Source: JAWOJF01 sp046481785 (GTDB taxonomy: Bacteria; Bacteroidota; Ignavibacteria; Ignavibacteriales; Ignavibacteriaceae). From it: a DNA stretch of 15,354 nucleotides. The position numbers were made by a program, and so were the translations under genes. Shown here piece by piece: positions 7,464 through 15,302 of this stretch. A model generated the notes under the pieces. The model had not been told where the DNA came from. It saw nothing but the letters and a program-made list of their open reading frames with translations, and searched no databases. Each line of letters opens with the position of its first letter. Within the stretch, counting starts at the first letter, position 1. The DNA lies in contig JAWOJF010000279.1 of NCBI GenBank assembly GCA_046481785.1, positions 1-15,354 on the forward strand, read 5' to 3'.

Positions 7464-8900
7464 TTAAAATTCTTTCATTATTTCCTGTGTTCTTTTTGCA
7501 CGCGGAAATCTGCTTTTAATTCCTGCACCGGTTACTACTGCTGAGCCGAGTATATGCCCGCCGTACCTAATTACACACTGCCCTGTAAACCCGGCATCTT
7601 TTTTTATAACTCCCCCGTCAAGATAAGCCTTCAGTTCAGTTTGATTCTCTATTTCCACAATATTTTTTTTAATATGGTTTTCAAGTACCTGTGCTGATTG
7701 TGTATGAAGTACTGTTTTTCCGTGTTTATCTATAGTGCCGAATTTTGTTCCTATCCGTTCAAAGAAACCGGGATTTTCATCATGCCATTCATTATTAATA
7801 AAGAAAATATCATTCCCTTTAAGTATATATTTAAACTCATTAAGAATATCAGCAGAAAGATTAAAATCTTCTGTTAAGTTTAACAAATATTTTTTTATAT
7901 CCTTATGATGGAACGAATAAAACTTCAACTCTCTTTTAGAAGGCTGTAATATTTCGGGTGATACCGTATGATCTGTTTTCCTGAGTTTAACAATAAAAAA
8001 GCCGTCCGAATCCACCTCCCAGGGTAAAATTCTTTTTGCCTTTGAGAGATCCGGATGCAGGTTAATTCCTTCGTACGAGGTAAAACCATCCATGGATGAA
8101 ACCGGGAGTTGTATATCCGCAATTTCTACCGGGTATTTTTTTAAAAGTTTATCAATAACAAATTCATTCTCTTCAGGAGTTAACGTACATGTTGAATAAA
8201 CTATCTCTCCCCCCACTTTTGCCATTTTAACAGCAGCAATAAGAAGTTTAAGCTGTAACTCACCAAGCATTTCGGCTTTTTCAATTGACCACCACTTATT
8301 CACTTCCTCCTTTTTCTGAATTATGCCCAGCCCGCTGCAGGGTGCATCCAGAAGCACCTTGTCAAAATAATCTGAATAGATCTTGCTTAACAATTCACCT
8401 TTCTGGTGAGTAACCCCGGCATTAATTAATGACATTCTGTCCAGGTTATATACCAGCATTTTAACCCGGCTAAGAGCAATCTCATTTGCTATCAGGGTTC
8501 CCTTATTTTTCATCATTTCGCCAAGCTCGGTGGTTTTGGAGCCGGGAGCAGCACATAGATCAAGCACAATGTCAGTCCTGGAGGGATTTAGTACAAGAGG
8601 CGGAATCATAGAGGATAGCCCCTGCATATAGAATAAACCAATTATGTGCTCAATTGTTTTACTTACAAGTTCTTTACCTTTGGTAATTTTTAATGTAAAT
8701 GGAAGTGAAGGTATTTCTTCTGCTTCAATAGAGTAGTTTTCCCTGAGCAGATTTATTAAATCTTTTTTATTTGTCTTTAATAAATTAACACGGATATACC
8801 GGGAAGGCTCTTCTTTTATAAACTCAATATATTTATCGGCTGATCTTTCCCCGTATAATGAATTTAGATAGTCCTGGATTTTTGTACTAACTTCAGCCAA
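7464..8900 (-). CDS. NSUN/RsmF-type RNA cytosine-C5 methyltransferase
   Basis: This 478-residue protein transfers a methyl group from S-adenosylmethionine to C5 of a cytosine, probably in 16S rRNA. Key motifs are DLCAAPGSKT (114-123, cofactor site), DAPCSG (185-190) with Cys188, and STCTL (236-240), whose Cys238 is the expected nucleophile. Residues about 310-478 form the C-terminal extension of RsmF-like enzymes, ending in a PUA-like segment (CVIRYGGHILGSAVV...SRFPRAKR). The length fits RsmF better than the shorter RsmB-like enzymes, but the target base cannot be set from sequence alone. The start is TTG, since no ATG or GTG lies between the preceding in-frame TGA (8924-8922) and 8900, and AAGG lies 6 bases upstream. 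It is the third gene of the bshA-led block. Confidence 0.9.
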   Translation of the reverse strand: MAEVSTKIQDYLNSLYGERSADKYIEFIKEEPSRYIRVNLLKTNKKDLINLLRENYSIEAEEIPSLPFTLKITKGKELVSKTIEHIIGLFYMQGLSSMIPPLVLNPSRTDIVLDLCAAPGSKTTELGEMMKNKGTLIANEIALSRVKMLVYNLDRMSLINAGVTHQKGELLSKIYSDYFDKVLLDAPCSGLGIIQKKEEVNKWWSIEKAEMLGELQLKLLIAAVKMAKVGGEIVYSTCTLTPEENEFVIDKLLKKYPVEIADIQLPVSSMDGFTSYEGINLHPDLSKAKRILPWEVDSDGFFIVKLRKTDHTVSPEILQPSKRELKFYSFHHKDIKKYLLNLTEDFNLSADILNEFKYILKGNDIFFINNEWHDENPGFFERIGTKFGTIDKHGKTVLHTQSAQVLENHIKKNIVEIENQTELKAYLDGGVIKKDAGFTGQCVIRYGGHILGSAVVTGAGIKSRFPRAKRTQEIMKEF

Positions 8901-8906
8901 CTTATA

Positions 8907-8910
8907 CCTT
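8907..8910 (-). promoter_or_regulatory. Ribosome-binding site for a TTG start
   Basis: AAGG on the minus strand lies 6 bases before the TTG at 8900. With no ATG or GTG in frame after the upstream stop, it fixes the methyltransferase start. Confidence 0.5.
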
Positions 8911-8921
8911 AAATATTTGCA

Positions 8922-9350
8922 TCAATACCTGGTAAGGTTTAATGCTCTGAAAATTTCATTAACAACACCTGCCTGATTTTTTAACCCCGGGAAGGCCGCT
9001 CTGTATTCCGATTCAATATCCTTAATTAATGAGTCAAGATAGCTTTCATATTTTAAATTTGCGGCTTTAATATCTTTAAGTTTATTTGGTAAATAAACTG
9101 AGGTTGTTTTTTCCCTGTTAGCATATATAATAAACTTGGCTTCCTCATGATTATCAGCGTGGTAAACAGGATTGCCGTTTACAGTTAATATTTCAAAAGC
9201 GCCGAAGAATTCTTCCCCGATAACAAGCGCCTTTCCGGGAAGTTCAATTTCCCTAACATCCTTTGCAATATGAAAATCATCAGGGAATTTTTTTATTGAA
9301 TCCGCCCAAAGTTTTCCTGCATGATTTGTTATAAATTCTTTTTCTGTCAT
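8922..9350 (-). CDS. Conserved-looking 142-residue cytoplasmic protein, unknown function
   Basis: No family is recognised. The protein starts MTEKEFITNHAGKLWADSIKKF, has no signal peptide or membrane span, and is rich in charged residues. Residues about 25-100 alternate short beta-like segments (GKALVIGEEFFGAFEILTV, AKFIIYANREKTTSVYL), and 95-142 look helical with many Lys, Glu and Asp (ANLKYESYLDSLIKDIESEYRAAF). There is no cysteine, so a direct thiol role is unlikely. It lies 35 bases after bshA and 21 bases before the methyltransferase, and its TGA is in the same reading frame as that gene, so the two are separated by a single stop and a short linker. A role in thiol metabolism or ribosome assembly would be a guess. 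Confidence 0.75.
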   Translation of the reverse strand: MTEKEFITNHAGKLWADSIKKFPDDFHIAKDVREIELPGKALVIGEEFFGAFEILTVNGNPVYHADNHEEAKFIIYANREKTTSVYLPNKLKDIKAANLKYESYLDSLIKDIESEYRAAFPGLKNQAGVVNEIFRALNLTRY

Positions 9351-9385
9351 AAAGTTTTTTAATTCCTGCTGTGTTCCGGAATTTT

Positions 9386-10510
9386 TTAGGCAGACAGCAC
9401 ATTATTATAATGCTCTTCGTATATCGGTACTACTTTATTTTTATCAAATTTTGTAACCGCTCTTTCGCGGGCATTATTTGAAAAGACTTCATATTTTCTT
9501 TCATTGGTAAGCAGATCGAGTGCATATTTAGCCATCCTGTCAACATCTCCTATTTCTGCAATAAACCCGCATTCATTATGCCTTACTAATTCAGGTAAAC
9601 CGCCTACACTTGTGCTTATAACAGGAAGGCCGCAAGCCATTGCTTCAAGGGCTGCAAGGCCAAAACTTTCCGATTGTGAGGGAATTAAAAATAAATCTGC
9701 GGCATTAAGTATCTCAACTAACCCATCCTGCTTTCCTAAAAATTTCACATGATCACAAATATCTAATTGCCTGCACAACCGTTCACATTCAGAGCGGTCA
9801 GGCCCGTCACCCACAAGCAGAAGTTTTGCCGGTATTTCTTTAACAACCTGTTCAAAAATTTTTATTGTATCAGTTACGCGTTTTACTACTCTGAAATTTG
9901 AAGTATGCACTAATACTTTTTCTCCATGCGGTGCAATATGTTTCCTGAAAGCAACATCTTTATTTGGCTTAAATAATTCGGTATCAATAAAGTTTGGTAT
10001 TACACGGATATCTTTTTCTATATAGTAATTAGTTAATGTTTTTTCCTTTAGAAATCTTGAAACCGCACTTACTCCATCACTTTCTTCAATGCTGAATTTT
10101 ACAAGCGGTAGAAATGACGGCTCCAGGCCCACTAATGTAATGTCTGTTCCATGAAGTGTTGTTACAACCTTTATATCCTGCTTCCCTTTTAACATCTGTT
10201 TTGCAAGGTAAGCGCTGCTTGCATGAGGAATGGCATAGTGAACATGAAGAAGGTCCAGTTTTTCATACTGTATTACTTCTACCATTTTACTTGCAAGTGC
10301 CAGGCTGTACAGCGGGAACTCAAATAAGGGATAGCTGCTCATCTCAACTTCATGGAATACAATATTTTCCACAAAATTATTAAGCCTGAATGGCATTGCA
10401 TAACTGATAAAATGTACCTGGTGTCCTTTTTGGGCCAATGCTTTCCCTAATTCCGTTGCTATTACACCGCTTCCCCCGTAGGTAGGATAACACGTTATAC
10501 CTATTTTCAT
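9386..10510 (-). CDS. bshA: N-acetyl-alpha-D-glucosaminyl L-malate synthase (bacillithiol biosynthesis)
   Basis: BshA joins GlcNAc from UDP-GlcNAc to L-malate, the first step of bacillithiol synthesis, in the cytoplasm. The 374-residue length is typical. The N-terminus MKIGITCYPTYGGSG holds the glycine-rich loop expected in BshA, followed by HVHYAIPHASSAYLAKQ (89-105) and TLHGTDITLVG (118-128). The GT4 donor-binding part contains LLVGDGPDRSECERL and the EX7E motif ESFGLAALE (281-289). These stretches closely match BshA rather than general GT4 glycosyltransferases. It leads the minus-strand block; bshB and bshC are not in the window. GGAAA lies just upstream of the ATG as a weak ribosome-binding site. 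The closest alternative is a capsular-polysaccharide GT4 enzyme, which I consider unlikely. Confidence 0.92.
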   Translation of the reverse strand: MKIGITCYPTYGGSGVIATELGKALAQKGHQVHFISYAMPFRLNNFVENIVFHEVEMSSYPLFEFPLYSLALASKMVEVIQYEKLDLLHVHYAIPHASSAYLAKQMLKGKQDIKVVTTLHGTDITLVGLEPSFLPLVKFSIEESDGVSAVSRFLKEKTLTNYYIEKDIRVIPNFIDTELFKPNKDVAFRKHIAPHGEKVLVHTSNFRVVKRVTDTIKIFEQVVKEIPAKLLLVGDGPDRSECERLCRQLDICDHVKFLGKQDGLVEILNAADLFLIPSQSESFGLAALEAMACGLPVISTSVGGLPELVRHNECGFIAEIGDVDRMAKYALDLLTNERKYEVFSNNARERAVTKFDKNKVVPIYEEHYNNVLSA

Positions 10511-10604
10511 ACTTTTCCGTTTTTTCTGTAATTTTTATTTTGAAATATAAATGAGAATGATAACAAATATAACCTATTTTTCCAGAATTTAGAATTCGGA
10601 CTGC

Positions 10605-10626
10605 AGCACGGCATTTTACCTGTGCT
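10605..10626 (+). other. Possible leader hairpin upstream of the heparinase-like gene
   Basis: AGCACGG pairs with CCTGTGCT in a 7-bp stem with one G-U pair and an 8-base loop (10612-10619). It ends 11 bases before the ATG at 10638, where no clear Shine-Dalgarno sequence is seen. It could affect translation or be chance. The 127-base divergent gap between bshA and this gene shows no promoter I trust. Confidence 0.25.
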
Positions 10627-10637
10627 TAAAAACCTAT

Positions 10638-12614
10638 ATGGGAATTTTCGATTACATAAATCAGCTTAATTATAACGTTGTACGGAAGAAAATTTTCCGG
10701 AAGGAGGTTGAATCGTCTTTTTTTAACAATAAAAATTTTACCCTTCCAAAAGTTGAAAATGTTACTAGAGACACTCTTTCCCATTTTAAAGCGTCCTTTC
10801 CGTTTAATTTTTATAAAAGCGAAGCTGAGTTGAAGGCTGCAGCCGATGCATTAATACTAGTTGAAGATGAATTTAAGATAATTGCAGAAGCAGATAAAAT
10901 TTTAGAAAACAAATACAACATACCCGGATCAGGTGAAGTATATCTTGGTGAAGAAATAAACTGGCACTATGATTACAGAGCTAAATATAAATGGCATGAA
11001 GTACTGGTCTGGCGGGATAACTTTTTTAGATTCCCTCCCGGGGCTGATATAAAACTTCCATGGGAAATTGCAAGGTTCCACCAGGGTATAACACTCGGCA
11101 AGGCTTATATCATTTCACATGACGAAAAATATACCGATAAATTTTTATCCCTGTTTTTAAACTTCAACGAGAAAAATCCTTTTTGTATAGGTGTTAACTG
11201 GGTTTCTTCAGATGAAGCAGCAATAAGGATGACTAACATATTTTTTTCTTTTGTTTTATTTATTTCCTCAGTAAAAGTAAATGAAGATATACTCAACATC
11301 TTTAGGACTTTCATTTTACAGCATTCTGTTTTTATTGAAAATAACCTGGCATATGAAAAGTTTAAAGGGCACGAATATCTGTCTAATCTTTTAGGCCTGA
11401 CGGTTACCGGGCTGCTTTTTAGAAATTATTCCTATGGAAAAAAGAACCTGCAGTTTGCTTATTCTGGGTTTGAACAGGAAATACGTGCCCAAATACTTGA
11501 AGATGGCGTTAGTTATCAGCAGTCACTTCCTTTTCATTCTTTTATTCTGGAACAGTTTTACCTTGGCCGAATAATTCTGGAAAAAGCAGGTTTTAAGTTT
11601 ACTGATGAATACAATAATAAACTCCGTAATATGTTTCTTGCACAAAGCCTTTATTTAAGGGAAGATAATTCTATACCGCAAATTGGAGACTCAATTAGCA
11701 GCAGGCTCGTTACTTTTAATTTAAACACTAACAACAAACTTTTTTCTTCTCCCCTGGCTGCAGGAAAATTCCTGTTTAAGGACAACCGGTTAAAAGCTCC
11801 TGAAAAAGGGACTGCTGAATTAATTATTCTTTTCGGGCACCAAGCGGTTTATGAATATAATAATATAATAACTGAACAGGATCTATATGATTCCAATGCT
11901 CTGCAAAAAGGGGGACATTATATTTTAAGAAATAAAAATGTGCACCTTTTTGTTGAAGCCGGTGATATAGGAAAAAATGGTGAGGGAGCCCCGGGGCACA
12001 TTGACACCTTTACTTTTGAACTTTTTTACAAACAAAAAATTATTATTATTGATCCCGGCACATACTCTTATTATGCTGATGTGGAACTAAGGAACTTCCT
12101 TCGATCTGTGAAAGCTCATAATACATTTTTTATAGATAATCTTCAGCTAGCTGAGTTTGACGGCTTATTCAAAGTTAAAGATGATTTAACTAAACCTAAG
12201 GTACTGCAGTGGGAAACCAACAATCATGAGGATATACTTGCAGTTCAGCATTTTGCTTATGCACGGCTGCAAGACCCCGTGATATGTAAAAGAACCTTTC
12301 ACTTCCTGAAGGATAGTAATTCTATATCTATTAAAGATGAGTTTTTTGGCGGTACAACCCATGAGGTAATTTCGAATCTCTATTTTCATCCGGAAGTTAC
12401 TCTCGAAAAGATATCCAAAACAGAGTTTACTGCAGTTGTTAACGATATTAAAGTGGAACTGAATTTTACTAGCTCTTCCGATTTTTTTGCGGTAAATGTT
12501 GCTGATGCACAATATTCTCCTTCATACGGCAGGCTGGAAAAAACAAAAAAATTAAATATCATTCTTAATGATAAATTTCCTGTTTTTATTAATACCATGA
12601 TAAATCTGAAATAA
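10638..12614 (+). CDS. Heparinase II/III-family protein without signal peptide
   Basis: This 658-residue protein matches the heparinase II/III family in two parts. The N-terminal alpha-helical domain (about 80-390) shows WRDNFFRF, LPWEIARF with W142, GVNW with W188 and AAIR with R197. The C-terminal beta-rich domain (about 420-650) has GGHYILRN, the HXD motif GHIDTFTFEL with His454 and Asp456, DPGTYSYY (from Asp472) and RSVKAHNTFFID. Family members cleave acidic polysaccharides by beta-elimination. This one begins MGIFDYINQLNYNVV, with no signal peptide, unlike typical periplasmic lyases. Such cytosolic relatives occur in exopolysaccharide biosynthesis loci, and the neighbours (sugar kinase, RmlD-like reductase) fit that. 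Its TAA shares its last base with the next ATG (TAATG), so it is coupled to the kinase. Whether it is catalytic is uncertain. Confidence 0.85.
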   Translation: MGIFDYINQLNYNVVRKKIFRKEVESSFFNNKNFTLPKVENVTRDTLSHFKASFPFNFYKSEAELKAAADALILVEDEFKIIAEADKILENKYNIPGSGEVYLGEEINWHYDYRAKYKWHEVLVWRDNFFRFPPGADIKLPWEIARFHQGITLGKAYIISHDEKYTDKFLSLFLNFNEKNPFCIGVNWVSSDEAAIRMTNIFFSFVLFISSVKVNEDILNIFRTFILQHSVFIENNLAYEKFKGHEYLSNLLGLTVTGLLFRNYSYGKKNLQFAYSGFEQEIRAQILEDGVSYQQSLPFHSFILEQFYLGRIILEKAGFKFTDEYNNKLRNMFLAQSLYLREDNSIPQIGDSISSRLVTFNLNTNNKLFSSPLAAGKFLFKDNRLKAPEKGTAELIILFGHQAVYEYNNIITEQDLYDSNALQKGGHYILRNKNVHLFVEAGDIGKNGEGAPGHIDTFTFELFYKQKIIIIDPGTYSYYADVELRNFLRSVKAHNTFFIDNLQLAEFDGLFKVKDDLTKPKVLQWETNNHEDILAVQHFAYARLQDPVICKRTFHFLKDSNSISIKDEFFGGTTHEVISNLYFHPEVTLEKISKTEFTAVVNDIKVELNFTSSSDFFAVNVADAQYSPSYGRLEKTKKLNIILNDKFPVFINTMINLK

Positions 12615-13501
12615 TGAAAATACTCGTAATCGGACATTCAGTTGAAGATCATATTCATATGGAGAACAGATCCACCCTGCAGCCGGGAGGAATTTATTAT
12701 ACTGTTGCCGCACTTAATGCAATTATAAATGATACTGATGAGTTATTTTTATGCACCGCCGTGGAAGAAAATAATTATTCTCTTTTTGCACCAGCTTATG
12801 AAATGGTAAACAGGAAGTTTTTACAAACTGTAGACGAAATACCGAAAGTCCATTTAACTATTAGTAAAGATAGTGAACGCGGAGAGTGCTACCAGAACAT
12901 CAGCGATAATTTAAATACAGACTTTGGCGATCTAAATTACTTTGACGGCATTCTTATAAACATGATAACCGGCTACGATATTTCTTTAAAGCAGTTAAAG
13001 AAATTGCGTGCTGAATTTAAGGGAATAATTTATATGGATGTGCATACTCTTTCACGGGGAGTTTTGCCGGCAGAACGGGGATTAATCAGGGAATTCAGGA
13101 AGATACCTCAGTTTGATGAATGGGCTTCTGCCGTGGATATAATCCAGGTGAATCAGGCAGAAGTTAAGACAATATCACTTTATGATGATGAGTTACAGGC
13201 AGTAAGAAGCATACTTGTAAAAGAGGGGCAGATTGTTATTGTAACAAAAGACAGACTGGGTGCCGGATGTTATACTTTAAAGAATAATAAACTATTACAA
13301 ATGTTTGAAAAAGCTGTTGAGGTAAAAGAAAATAACAAAATAGGCTGCGGTGATGTTTTTGGCGCAGTCTTCTTTTATACTTATATTAAAAACGGCAACC
13401 TTATTGATTCACTTAAAAAAGCTAATAAGGCTGCCGGATCTGCGGCTTCTTATTCCAGGCTTGAAGATCTGAAAAAATTATCCGAAGGGACGGCTTACTA
13501 A
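12614..13501 (+). CDS. PfkB-family carbohydrate kinase
   Basis: This 295-residue protein has the ribokinase-like fold: MKILVIGHSVEDHI at the start, the sugar-side GG at 25-26 (LQPGGIYYTVAALNAI), QVNQAEV (178-184), IVTKDRLGAG, and the phosphate-transfer motif IGCGDVFGA with Asp247 as the expected base. It should use ATP to phosphorylate a sugar or sugar-like alcohol in the cytoplasm. GCGD differs from the commoner GAGD by Cys at 245, a tolerated change. The substrate cannot be read from sequence; the context (heparinase-like protein before it, RmlD-like reductase after it) suggests a sugar released from, or used for, a polysaccharide. Its ATG overlaps the previous stop by one base, and the next gene begins 4 bases after its own stop. 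Confidence 0.88.
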   Translation: MKILVIGHSVEDHIHMENRSTLQPGGIYYTVAALNAIINDTDELFLCTAVEENNYSLFAPAYEMVNRKFLQTVDEIPKVHLTISKDSERGECYQNISDNLNTDFGDLNYFDGILINMITGYDISLKQLKKLRAEFKGIIYMDVHTLSRGVLPAERGLIREFRKIPQFDEWASAVDIIQVNQAEVKTISLYDDELQAVRSILVKEGQIVIVTKDRLGAGCYTLKNNKLLQMFEKAVEVKENNKIGCGDVFGAVFFYTYIKNGNLIDSLKKANKAAGSAASYSRLEDLKKLSEGTAY

Positions 13502-13505
13502 TTAA

Positions 13506-14420
13506 ATGATTTATTCTCACGACTTAGTTAAAACAAGGATTTTTATTGTGGGTGCTAACGGCATGCTTGGCCAAAGAACTGTGGATTATTATTCACGGTT
13601 TGAGCATGTTGAACTGTTAACCTGTTCCGTAGAAGACAAACCTGTATTTGATAACATTGAATATGTACAGTGCGATTTGACTAAAAGGGAAAATGTAAAA
13701 AGCATTCTATATGATTTTTACCCTGATTTTATTATTAATACCGCTGCTTATACAAATGTTGACAAATGCGAAACTGAACGGGAGGCCGCCTGGAAACTAA
13801 ATGTAAAGGGTGTTGAATACCTTGCTGAGGTATGCCGGGTTCTGGATGCTCATCTTATTCATATTTCAAGCGACTATATTTTTGACGGTGCCCGCGGGCC
13901 TTACAGCGAAAAATCTAAACCTAACCCCCTTGGCTATTACGGAAGAACTAAACTGGCGAGTGAAAATGCTTTAAGAATAAGCGGTGCAATGAATACAATA
14001 ATCAGAACAAATGTTCTTTACGGTATTGCGGACAGCCGTCCCGATTTTGTACGATGGCTGATAAATTCATTAAGAAGCGGAAACGAAGTTAGAATTGTAA
14101 CAGACCAGATTAATAATCCTACATTTATTGATGATCTTGTTCAGGCTATTAGTAAGATAGTTGAATTCAGGCGCAGCGGTGTTTTTAATATAGGGGGCAG
14201 AGATTTTCTTTCACGTTATGATTTTTCTACGAAAGTAGCTGATTTTTTTAATCTCAATAAAACCATGATAAAGCCGATTAAGACCGAAGACCTTAATCAG
14301 CCTGCACCAAGACCGCTTAATTCAGGATTAATTACAATTAAAGCTGAATCAGAGCTTGGATTTAAACCTCATTCCATCGAAGAATCACTTGCAATAATGA
14401 AGAAGGAGTTATCATTATAG
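13506..14420 (+). CDS. RmlD-like dTDP-4-dehydrorhamnose reductase (SDR family)
   Basis: This 304-residue protein is an extended short-chain dehydrogenase. It shows the NAD(P)-binding GANGMLG (16-22), INTAAYTNVDKCETE (77-91), HISSDYIFDG (119-128) and the YXXXK pair Tyr145-Lys149 in YYGRTK. NPTFIDDLV and VFNIGG are further RmlD-like blocks. RmlD reduces dTDP-4-keto-L-rhamnose to dTDP-L-rhamnose, the last step of activated rhamnose synthesis for O-antigen or exopolysaccharide. rmlA, rmlB and rmlC are not in the window, so a related sugar-nucleotide reductase is possible. The first ten residues precede the fold and no later start would keep it whole, so the ATG at 13506 is accepted. It is the last gene of the three-gene block. 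Confidence 0.85.
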   Translation: MIYSHDLVKTRIFIVGANGMLGQRTVDYYSRFEHVELLTCSVEDKPVFDNIEYVQCDLTKRENVKSILYDFYPDFIINTAAYTNVDKCETEREAAWKLNVKGVEYLAEVCRVLDAHLIHISSDYIFDGARGPYSEKSKPNPLGYYGRTKLASENALRISGAMNTIIRTNVLYGIADSRPDFVRWLINSLRSGNEVRIVTDQINNPTFIDDLVQAISKIVEFRRSGVFNIGGRDFLSRYDFSTKVADFFNLNKTMIKPIKTEDLNQPAPRPLNSGLITIKAESELGFKPHSIEESLAIMKKELSL

Positions 14421-14475
14421 TTGCACAGTTTGGAACTCTGTATAATAATTTACTATCACTGGGCAAAGGAGGTTA

Positions 14476-14513
14476 CACAGAGCCTCACTGAGGAGTCACA
14501 GAGTACCACAGAG
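14476..14513. repeat. Four helically phased CACAGAG-type repeats
   Basis: CACAGAG, CACTGAG, CACAGAG and CACAGAG begin at 14476, 14486, 14497 and 14507, so at steps of 10, 11 and 10 bases, one helical turn each. The element lies in the 180-base gap between convergent genes. It resembles the CACAGAG-rich intergenic repeats scattered in many environmental bacterial genomes; I recognise the pattern but cannot name a defined family. Confidence 0.6.
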
Positions 14514-14558
14514 ATAAACACTTTTTCTTTGCGAAATTATCTGTTCAATTTTATTTAA

Positions 14559-14573
14559 CCATCAACCCGATGG
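14559..14573 (-). terminator. Possible weak terminator after the small T9SS-sorted gene
   Basis: On the minus strand CCATC and GATGG form a 5-bp stem with a 5-base loop, followed by an A/T-rich run (TTAAATAAAATT). It lies about 30 bases past the TGA of the minus-strand gene. The stem is short and the tail is not a clean U run. Confidence 0.35.
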
Positions 14574-14600
14574 AAACGGGATTTCTGGTCCAATGATAAA

Positions 14601-15263
14601 TCATTTGACCATCAACATTTTTTTGATTGATGAGAAGTTGCCCGAGCCTCCTGATGCGGACAACCTGTAAACGTAAACTCCGCTTGCAAGATCATTTCTC
14701 CCAAATTTTATTTCCTTAAATCCTGCAGACTGTATTTCATCAACAAGTACTGCTACTTCTTTCCCCAGTATATTATAAACCTTAAGGTTTACCCTGCTCT
14801 CAAATGGAAGCTGGTACTGTATAGTAGTTGTTGGATTAAACGGGTTCGGGAAATTCTGCTCAAGTTTGTATTCTTTAGGCGCCACATAGCTGAATATAAA
14901 CTTCCTGGAGATAAATATCCCGGCATTATCGGATATGAAGAATTCCACTGTATCCTGTACGTTTACCGGAGCAGAACGTTCTACATCAAAGGTAAAAGAA
15001 ACATCTGTTTCTTTTTGTGCAGTCAGCTTATTTATCTGCTGCTCACTGGTTTTAAATTTAAGTGACACAGATTCTTTAGCCAGTCTTACTGCAATATTAT
15101 CAGCATCATTAGCAGAGGAAATATTGGCAAGGGTGATTGTTATTTCATTCCCTGTTGTACCGGGTGTAAGTTCATAAACATTTTGAGCAAACATAGAACA
15201 TGTTAGAAATAATAGTATTATTATTGCTCTTTTCACAATACGGGCATTCATTTTATTAAACAT
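14601..15263 (-). CDS. Small T9SS-sorted secreted protein
   Basis: This 220-residue protein has a signal peptide to about residue 27 (MFNKMNARIVKRAIIILLFL, ending MFAQ), a beta-rich region at 29-128 that resembles a CARDB/NEW3-like sandwich (NEITITLANIS, DVSFTFDVE, DTVEFFISD), and a type A T9SS sorting domain at 132-220 with NFPNPFNP at 137-144, VYNILGKE, LASGVYVYRL and terminal KKMLMVK. It is expected to be secreted across the outer membrane by the T9SS. The start at 15263 is supported by AAAGGAA 7 bases upstream; Met5 (15251) is a possible alternative. The sorting domain is similar to that of the large protein at 4285-7065, but the rest is not. It is convergent with the RmlD-like gene and has a nested palindrome in its upstream region. 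Function is unknown. Confidence 0.85.
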   Translation of the reverse strand: MFNKMNARIVKRAIIILLFLTCSMFAQNVYELTPGTTGNEITITLANISSANDADNIAVRLAKESVSLKFKTSEQQINKLTAQKETDVSFTFDVERSAPVNVQDTVEFFISDNAGIFISRKFIFSYVAPKEYKLEQNFPNPFNPTTTIQYQLPFESRVNLKVYNILGKEVAVLVDEIQSAGFKEIKFGRNDLASGVYVYRLSASGGSGNFSSIKKMLMVK

Positions 15264-15270
15264 GATTTAA

Positions 15271-15277
15271 TTCCTTT
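15271..15277 (-). promoter_or_regulatory. Ribosome-binding site of the small T9SS-sorted gene
   Basis: AAAGGAA on the minus strand lies 7 bases before the ATG at 15263. It favours this ATG over the one at 15251. Confidence 0.55.
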
Positions 15278-15302
15278 TAATATTGTCTACTGACCGGTAA
15301 TT

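Noticed and set aside
9504..9752. Plus-strand reading frame of 82 codons
   Set aside because: It is antisense to the conserved donor-binding part of bshA.
10511..10604. Bacteroidota-type promoter (TTTG and TAnnTTTG)
   Set aside because: Partial matches such as TATTTTTC and TATATTTC occur, but the spacing to a TTTG box is wrong (about 14 or 32 bases).
12186..12637. Two overlapping minus-strand reading frames
   Set aside because: Both are antisense to the C-terminal domain of the heparinase-like gene, and neither has a plausible start signal.
14465..14473. Perfect Shine-Dalgarno-like AAAGGAGGT
   Set aside because: No ATG or GTG follows within reach and no reading frame continues, so it is likely chance or part of the repeat element.
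14476..14513. CRISPR array
   Set aside because: The repeat units are only 7 bases with 3-4 base gaps, far too short for CRISPR repeats and spacers, and no cas gene is present.
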